Shown here: piece by piece, positions 1 through 9,064 of the stretch | Layout of the letters: each line of letters opens with the position of its first letter | Numbering within the stretch: the stretch's first letter is position 1 | From: Opitutia bacterium | GTDB lineage: Bacteria; Verrucomicrobiota; Verrucomicrobiia; Opitutales; UBA953 | Reading direction: 5' to 3' | Assembly: GCA_003569245.1 (NCBI GenBank) | Contig: BGOM01000011.1 | Location: 62,001 to 126,000 of the forward strand | Length of the DNA stretch: 64,000 bases | The notes under the pieces: generated by a model | Databases searched by the model: none | What the model was told of the DNA's origin: nothing | What the model saw: the letters and a program-made list of their open reading frames with translations, nothing else | Program-made: the position numbers and the translations under genes

Positions 1-278
1 ATCGGTTGGCCCGGTTTGCCGCTCTTCCGGAATTCATGGATGTACGTCCAGACCCGGTGCTCGCGCGCGATCCGGTCCGGCTTCAGCTTGTAGACCCCGC
101 CGCGGATCCAGACCGTGTCGCCCGGCTCCGCCAGCGCCTGCGCCTTCATCAAGCCGCCCAAGGGCCTGGCGAGGGTGCCCGGTGCCTCGTCGGACCCGTC
201 CGGGGCCACGAACAGCTCCTTCGCCCGCAAGCCGGCGACGCCGACGGCGAGAGGGAGGAGCAGGACGAGAAACCGCAT
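1..278 (-). CDS. secreted right-handed beta-helix protein, N-terminal fragment
   Basis: Reading leftwards from the ATG at 276-278, the frame stays open for 92 codons to the window edge, so only the N-terminus is seen. It starts with a signal peptide (MRFLVLLLPLAVGVAGLRA) and continues with FVAPDGSDEAPGTLARP, a run of Leu/Ala, then GDTVWIRGGVYK. This order (xVAPxGsD..pGTxxxP..L..A...a.pGDtvxirgGxY) is typical of the first coil of secreted pectate-lyase-like or other right-handed parallel beta-helix enzymes that act on polysaccharides. The catalytic part lies outside the window, so the substrate cannot be named. It is co-directional with the Tm-1-like gene 49 bases upstream of its start. Confidence 0.72.
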   Translation of the reverse strand, partial: MRFLVLLLPLAVGVAGLRAKELFVAPDGSDEAPGTLARPLGGLMKAQALAEPGDTVWIRGGVYKLKPDRIAREHRVWTYIHEFRKSGKPGQP

Positions 279-327
279 CGTGCCAGTGAACCGCGGACCG
301 AGGGCAGGGCAAGCCTGCCTCGTGGGC

Positions 328-1533
328 TCACTTCTTCGCCTGCATCAGCCCGATCAACTTCCGGGCGCACGCCTGGGCGAAGGCCGGGTCGTTGATCTCC
401 AGCGCGAACTCGTGGACCGGAACCAAGGCGTGCTGCTTCAGGGCGCCGAACAGGGCCTGATCGGCGGCGGTGTCATGGAAAGCCTTGCCCGGGGCGCTGA
501 TCACGCTGATCGCCTTTGTCGGGATCAGGATGGCCGCGCCGGCCCGGTAGGCGTTGGCCTTGAGCGCGACGATCCGGCCGAGCTCGGCCGACTCCGCGGC
601 GTCGGTGCGCATGAGCGTCACCTGCGGGTTATGCACGTAGAAGGTGCGGCCGGCGAACTTGGCGGGGATGGAGGCCTGCTCGCCGAAGTTGACCATGTCG
701 AGGCAGCCCGGGGCGACGACGACCGGCACGCCGGCCTTGGCGGCGGCGTCCATGCGCTCGGGGCCGGCGTTCAGGACGCCGCCGACCAGCTCGTCGGCCC
801 ACTCGGTCGTGGTCACGTCGAGCACGCCGGCGACGATGCCGCTCTCGATGACGGATTCCATGATCCGTCCGCCGGTGCCCGTCGCCGCGAAGACGAGGAC
901 CTCGTAGCCCGCGGCCTCGAGGACCTTCTTGGCCTCGGTGACGCAAGCGGTGGTGTTGCCGAACTGGCTGGCCACGACCAGCGGGCGGCCGGCTTCGACC
1001 TTGGGCTCGCTCTCGACCATGCCGCAGATGGCGCCGGCGGCGCGGGTGAAGATGACGCGAGAGAGGCGGTTGAGGCCGGCGACGTCGGCGATGCTGGGCA
1101 TCATCGTGATGTCCTTCGTGCCGAGGTAAGGAGCGACGTTCCCGGCGGCCAGCGTGGAGACCATCAGCTTGGGGAAGCCGAGGGGCAGGGCGCGCATCGC
1201 GGCCGTGGCGATGGCCGTGCCGCCGCCGCCGCCGAGCGAGACGACGCCCTGGATGCGGCCGGCCGCGGCCAGCTGAGCGAGCATGACCGGCGCGGCCTTG
1301 GTCATGGCGACGACGCACTCGCCCCGGTCCTGCCGGGCCATCAGGGTGGCGAGGTCGATGCCGGCGGCCGCGGCGACCTGCTCGCGGGTGACGTCGGGGA
1401 CGACCGTCGCCGGACCGCCGGTACCGACGTCGATCAGCACGGTCTTGTGCCCGCGGGCGGCGATCAGACCGGCGACGAAGGCATGCTCCTCGCCCTTGGA
1501 ATCAAGCGTCCCGAGTACCGCGATCGTCGCCAT
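328..1533 (-). CDS. Tm-1-like ATP-binding protein (UPF0261)
   Basis: 401 residues, the usual length of the UPF0261/Tm-1-like family. The N-terminus MATIAVLGTLDSKGEEHAF is the family hallmark, and a glycine-rich stretch GVVSLGGGGGTAIATAAM follows near residue 100. Family members bind ATP; their metabolic reaction is not established. The gene lies 12 bases downstream of a PEP hydrolase family gene on the same strand. In plant and fungal homologues, including tomato Tm-1, the two domains are fused in one chain, so the two bacterial proteins probably work together as partners or subunits. A divergent AraC regulator next door suggests inducible expression. The ATG at 1531-1533 gives the full family N-terminus. 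Confidence 0.9.
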   Translation of the reverse strand: MATIAVLGTLDSKGEEHAFVAGLIAARGHKTVLIDVGTGGPATVVPDVTREQVAAAAGIDLATLMARQDRGECVVAMTKAAPVMLAQLAAAGRIQGVVSLGGGGGTAIATAAMRALPLGFPKLMVSTLAAGNVAPYLGTKDITMMPSIADVAGLNRLSRVIFTRAAGAICGMVESEPKVEAGRPLVVASQFGNTTACVTEAKKVLEAAGYEVLVFAATGTGGRIMESVIESGIVAGVLDVTTTEWADELVGGVLNAGPERMDAAAKAGVPVVVAPGCLDMVNFGEQASIPAKFAGRTFYVHNPQVTLMRTDAAESAELGRIVALKANAYRAGAAILIPTKAISVISAPGKAFHDTAADQALFGALKQHALVPVHEFALEINDPAFAQACARKLIGLMQAKK

Positions 1534-1545
1534 GGTCGGACGTCC

Positions 1546-2418
1546 TCAGAAGTGCTTCCGCTTCACCGGGATCTGCTTGAAGCGCTTGGTCAGGTCGGTG
1601 AGCGACTGCTCGACGGCCATGCGTTCGAGGCTGGAAGCGCCGACGAAACCGTCGGTGTCGGTGTGCTCATTGATGAAGGCGGCGTCCTCCGGCGTGTTGA
1701 TCGGGCCGCCGTGCGAGAGGAAGATGAGGTCCTTGCGGACGGACTTGGCGGCGTCGATGATGCCCTGGGTGATCTTGGCGGCCTCGGGGAGGCTCATGGT
1801 GGCGTTGGTCACGCCGATGGAGCCGCCGACCGTGGTGCCCACGTGGGCGATGATGACGTCCGCGCCGGCCTCGGCCATCGCCTTGGACTCCTCGGGGGAG
1901 CCGACGTAGACGATGGTGAACAGCTCCATCTTGCGGGCGAGGGCGACGGTCTCGAACTCCTTCTTCACGCTCATGCCGGTCTCCTCGAGGATCTGGCGGA
2001 ACTTGCCGTCGATGATGGTGTGGGTCGGGAAGTTGTTGATGCCGGAGAAGCCCATGTCCTTCACCTTGCCGAGCCAGTGCCACATGCGGCGACGGGGGTC
2101 GGTGGCGTGGACGCCGCAGATGACCGGGATCTCCTCGACGACCGGCAGCACCTCGTACTCGCCGATCTCCATGGCGACGGCGTTGGCGTCGCCGTAGGCC
2201 ATCATGCCGGCGGTCGAGCCGTGGCCGGCCATGCGGAAGCGGCCGGAGTTGTAGACGATGACCAGGTCGGCGCCGCCGCGTTCGATGAACTTGGCGCTGA
2301 TGCCCGTGCCGGCGCCGGCCGCGATGATGGCCTTGCCCTTGGACATCGTGTCGCGCAGGCGCTCGATGACTTCGGTGCGGGTGTAAGGGTTTCCTTTTCC
2401 GGTCCAGGGGTTGGGCAT
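1546..2418 (-). CDS. phosphoenolpyruvate hydrolase family TIM-barrel protein
   Basis: 290 residues from the ATG at 2416-2418 (MPNPWTGKGNPYTRTEVIERL); the 30 codons upstream in frame are Pro/Arg-rich and overlap the start region of the divergent regulator, so they were excluded. The motifs GAGTGISAKFIERGGADL, YNSGRFRMAGHGS and GADVIIAHVGTTVGGSIG are characteristic of the PEP hydrolase family (PF09370), a TIM barrel related to PEP mutase/isocitrate lyase enzymes. The precise substrate is not established for this subgroup. It is the first gene of a two-gene unit with the Tm-1-like protein; the pair corresponds to the N- and C-terminal halves of eukaryotic Tm-1 proteins. Confidence 0.9.
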   Translation of the reverse strand: MPNPWTGKGNPYTRTEVIERLRDTMSKGKAIIAAGAGTGISAKFIERGGADLVIVYNSGRFRMAGHGSTAGMMAYGDANAVAMEIGEYEVLPVVEEIPVICGVHATDPRRRMWHWLGKVKDMGFSGINNFPTHTIIDGKFRQILEETGMSVKKEFETVALARKMELFTIVYVGSPEESKAMAEAGADVIIAHVGTTVGGSIGVTNATMSLPEAAKITQGIIDAAKSVRKDLIFLSHGGPINTPEDAAFINEHTDTDGFVGASSLERMAVEQSLTDLTKRFKQIPVKRKHF

Positions 2419-2486
2419 GGTGTGTTGAGGGAAGATTGGATGAGGTGAGGGTTGCGCCCGAGGGCGACAAGGCCTAGGCAAGTCGC
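2419..2486. promoter_or_regulatory. divergent promoter region of the PEP hydrolase and AraC genes
   Basis: 68 bases separate the two outward-facing start codons. A regulator placed back to back with the genes it is likely to control usually binds in such a gap. I see no clear -10/-35 pair and no strong palindrome; the assignment rests on layout only. Confidence 0.35.
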
Positions 2487-3404
2487 GTGGCCCGCAAGAG
2501 CGAACCAAATCATTACAACCAGACGCAACTCCGTCATTCCGAAACGGACATCGAGAACCCGCGGTCGCGACGGACCGTGGTGGTCTCGGCCACCTACCAG
2601 GACGACCGGGCGTGGGTCCGGGGGGCGGGGCGTTGCCGCGAACTGGACCTCTTCGAGATCGACCACGTCGGCGTGGGCGAGATGGTCGCCCCTTACGAGG
2701 TCGTGCGTACCCACCAGAGCGGGGCCTTCTTCATGGCCTGCTTCGGCGGTCAGGGGCAGGTGCTGGTCGACGGCCGCTGGCGGACCTTGGTGGCGGGTCA
2801 GGCCTGCCTGCAACCGGCGGGGCTCCGTAATTCCTTCCGCATCGGCCGGGGCCGTCGCTGGGATTTCTGCTGGGTGCGCTTCGCGCCCGGCGTCCGGTCG
2901 CGCACCATCTTCCGGGCCAATTCCCCCGTGCTCGCCGATTTTGCCGGGGAGCCCCTGCTCGCCGCCATCCGCGGCCTGATCGCCGAGCAGAAGGCCGACG
3001 GCCTGTCGCGCCGGCAGCACCAGTGGGTGGAGCTCATCTACGACTATGTCCGTGGCTTCGCGGGCGGTTTCCGCGGCGACGCCCGCATCGAGGGCCTCTG
3101 GGACAAGGTCCAATCCCGGCTGGGCCACCCCTGGGACAGCCAAGCCCTCGCCCGCGAATCCGGGCTTAGTTTTGAGCACCTCCGGCGGCTCTGCCTCAAG
3201 GAAATCGGCCGGACCCCCATGAATCACCTGACCCACCTGCGCATCCAGCAGGCGGTCCGTCTGATCAGCGAGACGGACGTCAAACTCGCGGCCATCGCCC
3301 AGCAGGTCGGCTTCGCCAATGGCAACAGTTTCTCGTCGGCTTTCAAGAAAAGCACGGGGTTTGCGCCGTCGCACTTCCGGGGCGGCTCCGGGGGTACGGA
3401 CTAG
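2487..3404 (+). CDS. AraC family transcriptional regulator
   Basis: 305 residues. The N-terminal part (about 30-185) looks like an AraC-type cupin sensor domain (GRWRTLVAGQACLQPAG). The C-terminal 100 residues form the two helix-turn-helix AraC domain: LARESGLSFEHLRRLCLKEIG for the first, and LAAIAQQVGFANGNSFSSAF followed by KSTGFAPSHFR for the second, the usual AraC signature. It is transcribed away from the PEP hydrolase/Tm-1-like pair and towards the 1703-residue ThuA-cytochrome protein 87 bases downstream, so either could be its target. The inducer is unknown. Confidence 0.9.
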   Translation: MARKSEPNHYNQTQLRHSETDIENPRSRRTVVVSATYQDDRAWVRGAGRCRELDLFEIDHVGVGEMVAPYEVVRTHQSGAFFMACFGGQGQVLVDGRWRTLVAGQACLQPAGLRNSFRIGRGRRWDFCWVRFAPGVRSRTIFRANSPVLADFAGEPLLAAIRGLIAEQKADGLSRRQHQWVELIYDYVRGFAGGFRGDARIEGLWDKVQSRLGHPWDSQALARESGLSFEHLRRLCLKEIGRTPMNHLTHLRIQQAVRLISETDVKLAAIAQQVGFANGNSFSSAFKKSTGFAPSHFRGGSGGTD

Positions 3405-3491
3405 CCCCCGATGTGCGTTTGGAAGTAGGGGGGTGCGGACGAATGTATCGCTAAATCTTGTAGGGGCGGGGAAGGGGGCTTTGATGACGGC

Positions 3492-6400
3492 ATGCTACCC
3501 CGCTTCAGCCACCTCCTGCGACTGGTACTGGTCTTCGCCGTCGCGTCCCTTTCCGCCGCTCCGCTCCGGGTCTTGGTCGTCAGCGACCAGGACGCCGTCG
3601 GCGCCGACCTCGCCGCCACCCTCGGTCAGGGTGGGGCGCAGGTGAAGCGCGCCACGACCCCGCTCGCGGCCGACCTCGCCGCGGCGGATGTCGCCCTCCT
3701 TTACCAGTCCAAGTTTGCCGCCTATGACGCCGCCGCCCAAAAGGCCCTGGCCGACTTCGCCAAGTCCGGTCACGGTCTCGTCGTCGTGCACGGCGCGGTC
3801 GCCGGTGGCGCGACCGACTGGAGCCGCGACAACCTCGGCGGTGGTTGGACGCCCGAAAGCCAGAAGTTCCGCGCGACGACCATGCTCAACATCCGCTCCG
3901 ACGCGCACCCGCTCGTCAAGGGCATGTCGACCTTCGACGTCGAGGATGACACCGTCTTCGACCTCGCCCTGAACGAGAAGAACTACGTCCTCTCCGCCTC
4001 CTTCACCTCCAAGGTCACCAACGCCCGCCGCAAGGCCGAGGCCGGTCGCGCCTCCGTCTACGACATCCAGCCGCAGTCCTGGGTGCTCGAGGCCCCGACC
4101 CACCGCGCCGTCGTGCTGCTGCAGGGCGATCCGGCCACCCTGCGCCACGCCAGCATCCATGCCTTCCTCAAGCGCGGTGTCGCCTGGGTCGCCAAGCGCG
4201 CCGATTTCGACGAGCTCTGCACCCCGGCCGACCTGGCCGATCTCCGTTACCCCGTGGGCGGCCCGCGCCGTCCCGCCGACGCCGTCGCGCAATTCCGCCT
4301 GCAGCCCGGGTTCAAGGCCGCCTCGATCGTCGCCGAACCCCTCGTCAACAAGCCCATCGCCGTCCAGTGGGACGAGCGTGGCCGCCTCTGGGTCGCGGAA
4401 ACCCCCGAGTACCCCAACGGCCGCCGCACCCTGAACGCCGAGCCGTGGAAGGAAGGCGGCGTGCTGGTGCCTGGTCTCTATGACCGCCCCGCCCAGGATA
4501 AGATCTCGGTCCTCGTCAGCTCCAAGGGCGACGGCAACCTCGACCAGAAGCAGGTCTTCCATGAAGGCCTCGAGCTGATCACCGGTTTCTGTATCTGGAA
4601 GGACGGCGTCATCGTCGTCGCGCAAAAGGGCATCTTCTGGCTCCGCGACACCAACGGCGACGGCAAGGCGGATCAGGAAGTCCTCCTTTACGGCGGCTTC
4701 ACTCCGGGCGACACCCACTTCGTCGCCAACCACTTCATCGTCGCCCCCGACGGCTGGATCTACGCCTCCAATGGTGGCGGCGGTACCGCGACCCACGCCA
4801 AGACCGGCGAGGCGATGGCCCGCCTCTCCTCCGGCACCTTCCGCTTCAAGCCCGACGGCTCCGCCATCGAGCAGGTCGCCTCGCAGGGCGGCAACAGCTT
4901 CGGCAACGAGGTGACGAGCGACATGGAACTTTACCACGGCAAGGCCACCAACGGTAACCCCATCCAGCACGTCGTCCTTCCGGAGCAGATCCTCGCCAAG
5001 GCCCCGGGTACGCCGGCCAAGGCCTTCAACTCCGTCAACCGCGGTCGCCCGGTCGCCCGCGCCGACATGCCGGATCGCGCTCCGCTGATGCAGATCGACC
5101 AGGTCGGCCATTACTCCGCCGGTTGCGCCGCCGCCGTCTACGAGGGGGGCGCCTGGCCCAAGGAATATAACGGCACCGTGTGGATGTCCGAGCCCATCCT
5201 CGACATCGTCCACCACGAGAAGCTCGTGCTCGACGGCGCGTTCTACCGCGGCGAGCTCCTGCTCGAGAACAAGGAATGGCTCCGCTCGGCCGACCACTGG
5301 TTCTGCCCGATCGACATCTCCTTCGGACCCGATGGCGCGATGTACATCCTCGACTTCTACACCCCGGTCGTCGCGCACAACGACACGCGCGGCCCGCAGC
5401 ACTCCAAGTCCGGCGCCTCGGTCCGTCCCGACCGCGAGCACTACTTCGGCCGCATCTACCGCATCCAGCATGACGCCGCCCCGACGCAGACGCACCCCGA
5501 CCTCGCCAAGGCGGACGCCGCCGGCCTGGTCGCCGCGTTCACGCACCCCAGCAAGGTCGTCCGCTTCAACGCGATCCGCGTCCTCCTCGACCGCGACGAG
5601 GCCACGCAGGCCGCTGCCGTCGCGCCGTTGTCCGCCTTGCTCACCTCCGGCGCCGCCGTCGAGGCCCGCATCCAGGCCCTCTGGGCGCTCCAGCGTCTCG
5701 GCAAGCTCGCCCCCGCGACGCTCGCCGCCGCCGCCGCCGCGCCGGAAGCCGCCCTGCGCAAGAACGCCTTCCTCGTCGCCGAGTCCGGCAAGCTCGCGCT
5801 CCCGACCGCCGCTTTCCAGGCCGCGCTCGCCGCCGCCGATGGTCGCGTCCGCCTGGCCGCTCTCCGCGCGATGGGTTCCGCCCCGTTGACCGCCGACGCC
5901 GGCCTGCTGCTCCTTTCGGCCCAGTCCCAGTTCACCGATGAGTGGTCCAAGGCCGCCGCCACCGCCGCCGCCTCGTCCAACCCTGTCCCGACCCTCGAAG
6001 GCCTCCTTGCCGGTTCCGTCGCCTCCAAGGAAGTCGTGGAGTTCGCCCGCTCGCTCGCGGCCGCCGTGGCGACCGCCAATCAACCTGAAGGCATCGCCCG
6101 CGTCCTGGCCGCCGCTGCCAAGGGCGGCAACGTCGCCGTCGCCAAGGTCGTCCTGCGCGAGTTCACCGAACGTCGCACCGCCCCCGTCGCCGACACCCAG
6201 GCGCTGAAGGCCCTGCTCGCCTCGTCCGACCTCGAGCTCGCCGCCGGGGCTGCCAGCCTCGCCGTCCAGTGGAACCAGGTCGCAGCCCTCGGCAATGACC
6301 TGCTCCCGATCGGCGAGCGCCTCGTCCCGGTCCTCGCCGACGCCGCGGCTGCCCCGGCGGTGCGCCTGCAGGCCGGCCGTACGCTCACCGCGCTGCGCGA

Positions 6401-8603
6401 CCTCCGTCCGTCCTTCCGCGCCGCCGTCGTCGCCGCGCTGGCCGACAAATCCACGCCCGAGTCCGTCAGTCTCGCGATCGTCGCCTCCGTCGTCGCCGCC
6501 GGTGACGTCCAGGCCGGTCCGCTGCTCGCCGGCGCCCTCGGCAAGTCCACCGGTCTCCTGCGTCAGTCCCTCTTCGGCGCCCTCATCAGCCGCGCCGAGT
6601 GGGCCCAGCTGATCCTGACCGAGCTCGAGGCCAAGCACGTCTCCCCGATGCAGCTCGGGCCGCTCCAGACCTCCCAGCTCACCCGCCACCCTGACGCCGC
6701 CGTCGCCAAGCGCGCCGCCGAGGTCCTGGCCAAGCTCAACGTCGGTTCCAGCCCCGCCAAGGACGACATCATCAACAAGCTCCGCGCCGAGGTCGAGAAG
6801 CCGGGCGACGCCGCCAAGGGCAAGGAACTCTTCGTCGCCGCCTGCCAGACCTGCCACCAGGTCGGCAACGTCGGTTATGACGTCGGCCCGAACCTGCAGG
6901 GCATCGGCGCGCACCCCGCCGCCGAGCTCCTCGTGCATATCGTCGACCCCAACCGCATGGTCGATGACGAGCACCGCACCTGGAACATCAAGCTCAAGGA
7001 CGGCACCCAGCACCAGGCTCTCATCGGCAGCGAAAACGCCGTCGCCCTGAAGCTGAAGATGGCCGGCGGCGCGACCATCGAGGTCAAGGTGGCCGACATC
7101 GCCACCCGTACGCGCGTCGAGACCTCGCTCATGCCCGAAGGCTTCGAGGCCCTCGGTGCCGAAGGCCTCCGCAACATCATCACCTACCTCCGCAGCGTGG
7201 CCGTGCCCGTCAACGGCGTGACCGTCGGCAGCTTCCAGCTGCTCGACCTCTCGGCCGCGACGACCGCCGACACCCGCTGGGGTCTGTACGCCAACCGCGA
7301 GACCAAGGGCGACACCCTGCCGTTCGTGAAGTTCGGCCAGGTCACCGCCAACGGCGTGCCTTACGTCATCCTCGACCCGGCCAAGGCCAAGGACGGCAAG
7401 AACGTCATCGTCCTCAAGGGCGGCGCCGGTCGGGCCTATTCGCAGTCCTTCCCGCAGAGCGTCGAGATCCCCGTCGGCGTCGCCGCCACCCGCTTGCACT
7501 TCCTCGGTGCCGTCGGCGGCTGGGCCGGCATCCAGGGCCTTCCGGCCCAGATCGTGGAGATCCGCTTCGTCGGCGGTCGCAAGCAAGTCGTGACGCACTA
7601 TGCCGGCCGTGATTTCGCCGACTACTATCCGGATGACCCGGAGGTCCCCGGTTCCAAGATCGCCGCCGGTCTCGTCAAGAACCACCACGTTCGCACCTTG
7701 GTCGTCCCGGTCGACGGGCCGGAGGTGATCGAGAAAGTCGTCCTGACGAGTCCGGGCAACACCGTCGCCCCGACCACGGTCGCCATCACCGCGGAGATCG
7801 GTGGCGCCCCGAACCCGCCCAAGGGTGCCGAAGCTCCGCCGCCCGCTCCCGGTAAGGCCAAGGCGAAGGGTCCGACCATCAAGGACGGCGACCTCCCGGC
7901 CGACAACCCCCGCACGACCGCCCCGACCGGCCAGAAGTTCGGCGCCCGCAAGGCCGGCCAGCTCCGCGTCCTCGTGGCCGGCGCTGGCAGCTCGCATAAC
8001 TTCCCGAAGTTCTTCCTCGGGACCGATGGCCAGGTCGCCAAGACCGCCGGCTACGACGTCGCCGCGACCCCGAATCTCAAGGAAACCCTCGAGCTCCTCC
8101 CGCAGGCCGACCTCTTCCTGTTCAGCGGCAACCACGGCCAGTTCGGCACGCCGGAGTTCCAGAAGGCCATCCGTGACTTCGTCGGGGCGGGGAAGGGCGT
8201 CGTCCTCCTGCACGCCGCTACCTGGTACAACTGGCCGCTCGAGACCAAGTACAACGATGAGTTCGTCTGCGGTGGCGCCCGTGGCCACGGCCACAGCGAG
8301 TTCCCGTTCACCGTGACCAAGCCCGCGCACCCCGTGATGGCCGGCGTCCCCGCCACCTTCAAGATCCGCGACGAGAGCTACAACGTCGAGCTCACCCGCC
8401 CGGAAGGCGCGGAGGTCCTCGGCACCATCCCGCGGCAGAACCCCAAGGAAGGTCAGTCGACCATCCTGCCCTCCGTCTGGGTCGTCCAGCACCCCAAGGC
8501 CCGCATCGTCTGCATCGCCCTCGGCCACGACGAACACTCCCACGACCACCCTGCCTATCAGAAGCTGTTGCTGAATGCCTTGGGGTGGGTGAGCGGTAAG
8601 TAA
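3492..8603 (+). CDS. giant ThuA / PVC beta-propeller / HEAT / cytochrome c / ThuA fusion protein
   Basis: 1703 residues, secreted (signal MLPRFSHLLRLVLVFAVASLSAA). Domains in order: ThuA-like glutamine-amidotransferase fold (about 24-240); six-bladed propeller of PVC-type membrane-bound dehydrogenases (about 265-660, with WDERGRLWVAETPEYPNGR and DTNGDGKAD); Ala-rich HEAT repeats (about 665-1085); a c-type haem domain with CQTCH at about 1118-1122 and the PVC haem-domain tail DPNRMVDDEHRTW; a region of unclear fold (about 1245-1430); a Pro/Lys linker (about 1438-1480); and a second ThuA domain (about 1487-1703, LRVLVAGAGSSHNFPKFF). ThuA proteins take part in keto-sugar metabolism, and the haem suggests sugar oxidation coupled to periplasmic electron transfer. 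The substrate is unknown. Having ThuA at both ends is unusual. Confidence 0.9.
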   Translation: MLPRFSHLLRLVLVFAVASLSAAPLRVLVVSDQDAVGADLAATLGQGGAQVKRATTPLAADLAAADVALLYQSKFAAYDAAAQKALADFAKSGHGLVVVHGAVAGGATDWSRDNLGGGWTPESQKFRATTMLNIRSDAHPLVKGMSTFDVEDDTVFDLALNEKNYVLSASFTSKVTNARRKAEAGRASVYDIQPQSWVLEAPTHRAVVLLQGDPATLRHASIHAFLKRGVAWVAKRADFDELCTPADLADLRYPVGGPRRPADAVAQFRLQPGFKAASIVAEPLVNKPIAVQWDERGRLWVAETPEYPNGRRTLNAEPWKEGGVLVPGLYDRPAQDKISVLVSSKGDGNLDQKQVFHEGLELITGFCIWKDGVIVVAQKGIFWLRDTNGDGKADQEVLLYGGFTPGDTHFVANHFIVAPDGWIYASNGGGGTATHAKTGEAMARLSSGTFRFKPDGSAIEQVASQGGNSFGNEVTSDMELYHGKATNGNPIQHVVLPEQILAKAPGTPAKAFNSVNRGRPVARADMPDRAPLMQIDQVGHYSAGCAAAVYEGGAWPKEYNGTVWMSEPILDIVHHEKLVLDGAFYRGELLLENKEWLRSADHWFCPIDISFGPDGAMYILDFYTPVVAHNDTRGPQHSKSGASVRPDREHYFGRIYRIQHDAAPTQTHPDLAKADAAGLVAAFTHPSKVVRFNAIRVLLDRDEATQAAAVAPLSALLTSGAAVEARIQALWALQRLGKLAPATLAAAAAAPEAALRKNAFLVAESGKLALPTAAFQAALAAADGRVRLAALRAMGSAPLTADAGLLLLSAQSQFTDEWSKAAATAAASSNPVPTLEGLLAGSVASKEVVEFARSLAAAVATANQPEGIARVLAAAAKGGNVAVAKVVLREFTERRTAPVADTQALKALLASSDLELAAGAASLAVQWNQVAALGNDLLPIGERLVPVLADAAAAPAVRLQAGRTLTALRDLRPSFRAAVVAALADKSTPESVSLAIVASVVAAGDVQAGPLLAGALGKSTGLLRQSLFGALISRAEWAQLILTELEAKHVSPMQLGPLQTSQLTRHPDAAVAKRAAEVLAKLNVGSSPAKDDIINKLRAEVEKPGDAAKGKELFVAACQTCHQVGNVGYDVGPNLQGIGAHPAAELLVHIVDPNRMVDDEHRTWNIKLKDGTQHQALIGSENAVALKLKMAGGATIEVKVADIATRTRVETSLMPEGFEALGAEGLRNIITYLRSVAVPVNGVTVGSFQLLDLSAATTADTRWGLYANRETKGDTLPFVKFGQVTANGVPYVILDPAKAKDGKNVIVLKGGAGRAYSQSFPQSVEIPVGVAATRLHFLGAVGGWAGIQGLPAQIVEIRFVGGRKQVVTHYAGRDFADYYPDDPEVPGSKIAAGLVKNHHVRTLVVPVDGPEVIEKVVLTSPGNTVAPTTVAITAEIGGAPNPPKGAEAPPPAPGKAKAKGPTIKDGDLPADNPRTTAPTGQKFGARKAGQLRVLVAGAGSSHNFPKFFLGTDGQVAKTAGYDVAATPNLKETLELLPQADLFLFSGNHGQFGTPEFQKAIRDFVGAGKGVVLLHAATWYNWPLETKYNDEFVCGGARGHGHSEFPFTVTKPAHPVMAGVPATFKIRDESYNVELTRPEGAEVLGTIPRQNPKEGQSTILPSVWVVQHPKARIVCIALGHDEHSHDHPAYQKLLLNALGWVSGK

Positions 8604-8611
8604 CTTGCGCC

Positions 8612-8747
8612 GGAGTATGGAGTACCGAGTACGGATTACTGAACTGAGAGCCAGCTGAGGCTGTGATGAATAACACCTAGCACGCTTTGACTTTCGCTCC
8701 GCAGACTCGCTTTTAATCTGTACTCCGTACTCCGCACTCTGAACTCC
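8612..8747. repeat. imperfect 28-base inverted repeat built from a GGAGTAC-like heptad
   Basis: Left arm 8612-8639 and right arm 8720-8747, about 80 bases apart, match at 22 of 28 positions when the right arm is reverse-complemented. Each arm is itself a tandem of a seven-base unit (GGAGTAC, GGAGTGC and variants). The element fills the gap between the giant cytochrome gene and the Dabb gene. From general experience, similar GGAGTNC heptad runs are common in intergenic DNA of Opitutales-like genomes and give spurious peptides of the GVRSAEYGVQ type. Function unknown; a hairpin in mRNA is possible. Confidence 0.6.
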
Positions 8748-8760
8748 TTTTACTAAAACC

Positions 8761-9057
8761 ATGGTCTACCACTACGGCACCTTCGTCTTCAAACCCCACG
8801 TCACCCCGGCCACCATCGACCGCTGTTTCGCCGAGATGCGCGGCATGGTCGGCAAGATCCCCGGCCTCCTCTCCATGCAGCACGGCGTCTACCAGAGCGA
8901 CGAAGGCCTGAACGACGGCTTCACGCACGGCTTCGTCATGACCTTCGACTCGCCCAAGAGCCGCGACGAATACCTCCCGCACCCGGAACACGAACGCGTC
9001 AAGCTCGTCGTCGTCCCGAACCTCGCCCGCGTGATGGTCTTCGATTTCACGGTCTGA
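8761..9057 (+). CDS. Dabb (stress-responsive A/B barrel) family protein
   Basis: 98 residues, a single small alpha+beta barrel domain. The start MVYHYGTFVFKPHVTPATID, the central IPGLLSMQHGVYQSDEGLNDGFTHGFVMTF and the end PNLARVMVFDF fit Dabb proteins closely in both length and order of conserved positions. These dimeric ferredoxin-like proteins act as small enzymes or stress proteins; a specific reaction cannot be assigned. In verrucomicrobial and planctomycetal genomes they are often found among secreted sugar-oxidation genes, as here. There is no signal peptide, so it should be cytoplasmic. The ATG follows directly after the heptad repeat. Confidence 0.88.
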   Translation: MVYHYGTFVFKPHVTPATIDRCFAEMRGMVGKIPGLLSMQHGVYQSDEGLNDGFTHGFVMTFDSPKSRDEYLPHPEHERVKLVVVPNLARVMVFDFTV

Positions 9058-9064
9058 GCCAGGC

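Noticed and set aside
115-2448. A 777-codon plus-strand frame opposite the Tm-1-like and PEP hydrolase genes
   Set aside because: It is antisense to two well-recognised genes and low in complexity.
3495-8762. A 1755-codon open frame antisense to the giant ThuA-cytochrome gene
   Set aside because: It mirrors a gene with clear domains. GC-rich third positions keep antisense frames open, and its translation (Asp/Gly/Val/Arg-rich) has no domain pattern.
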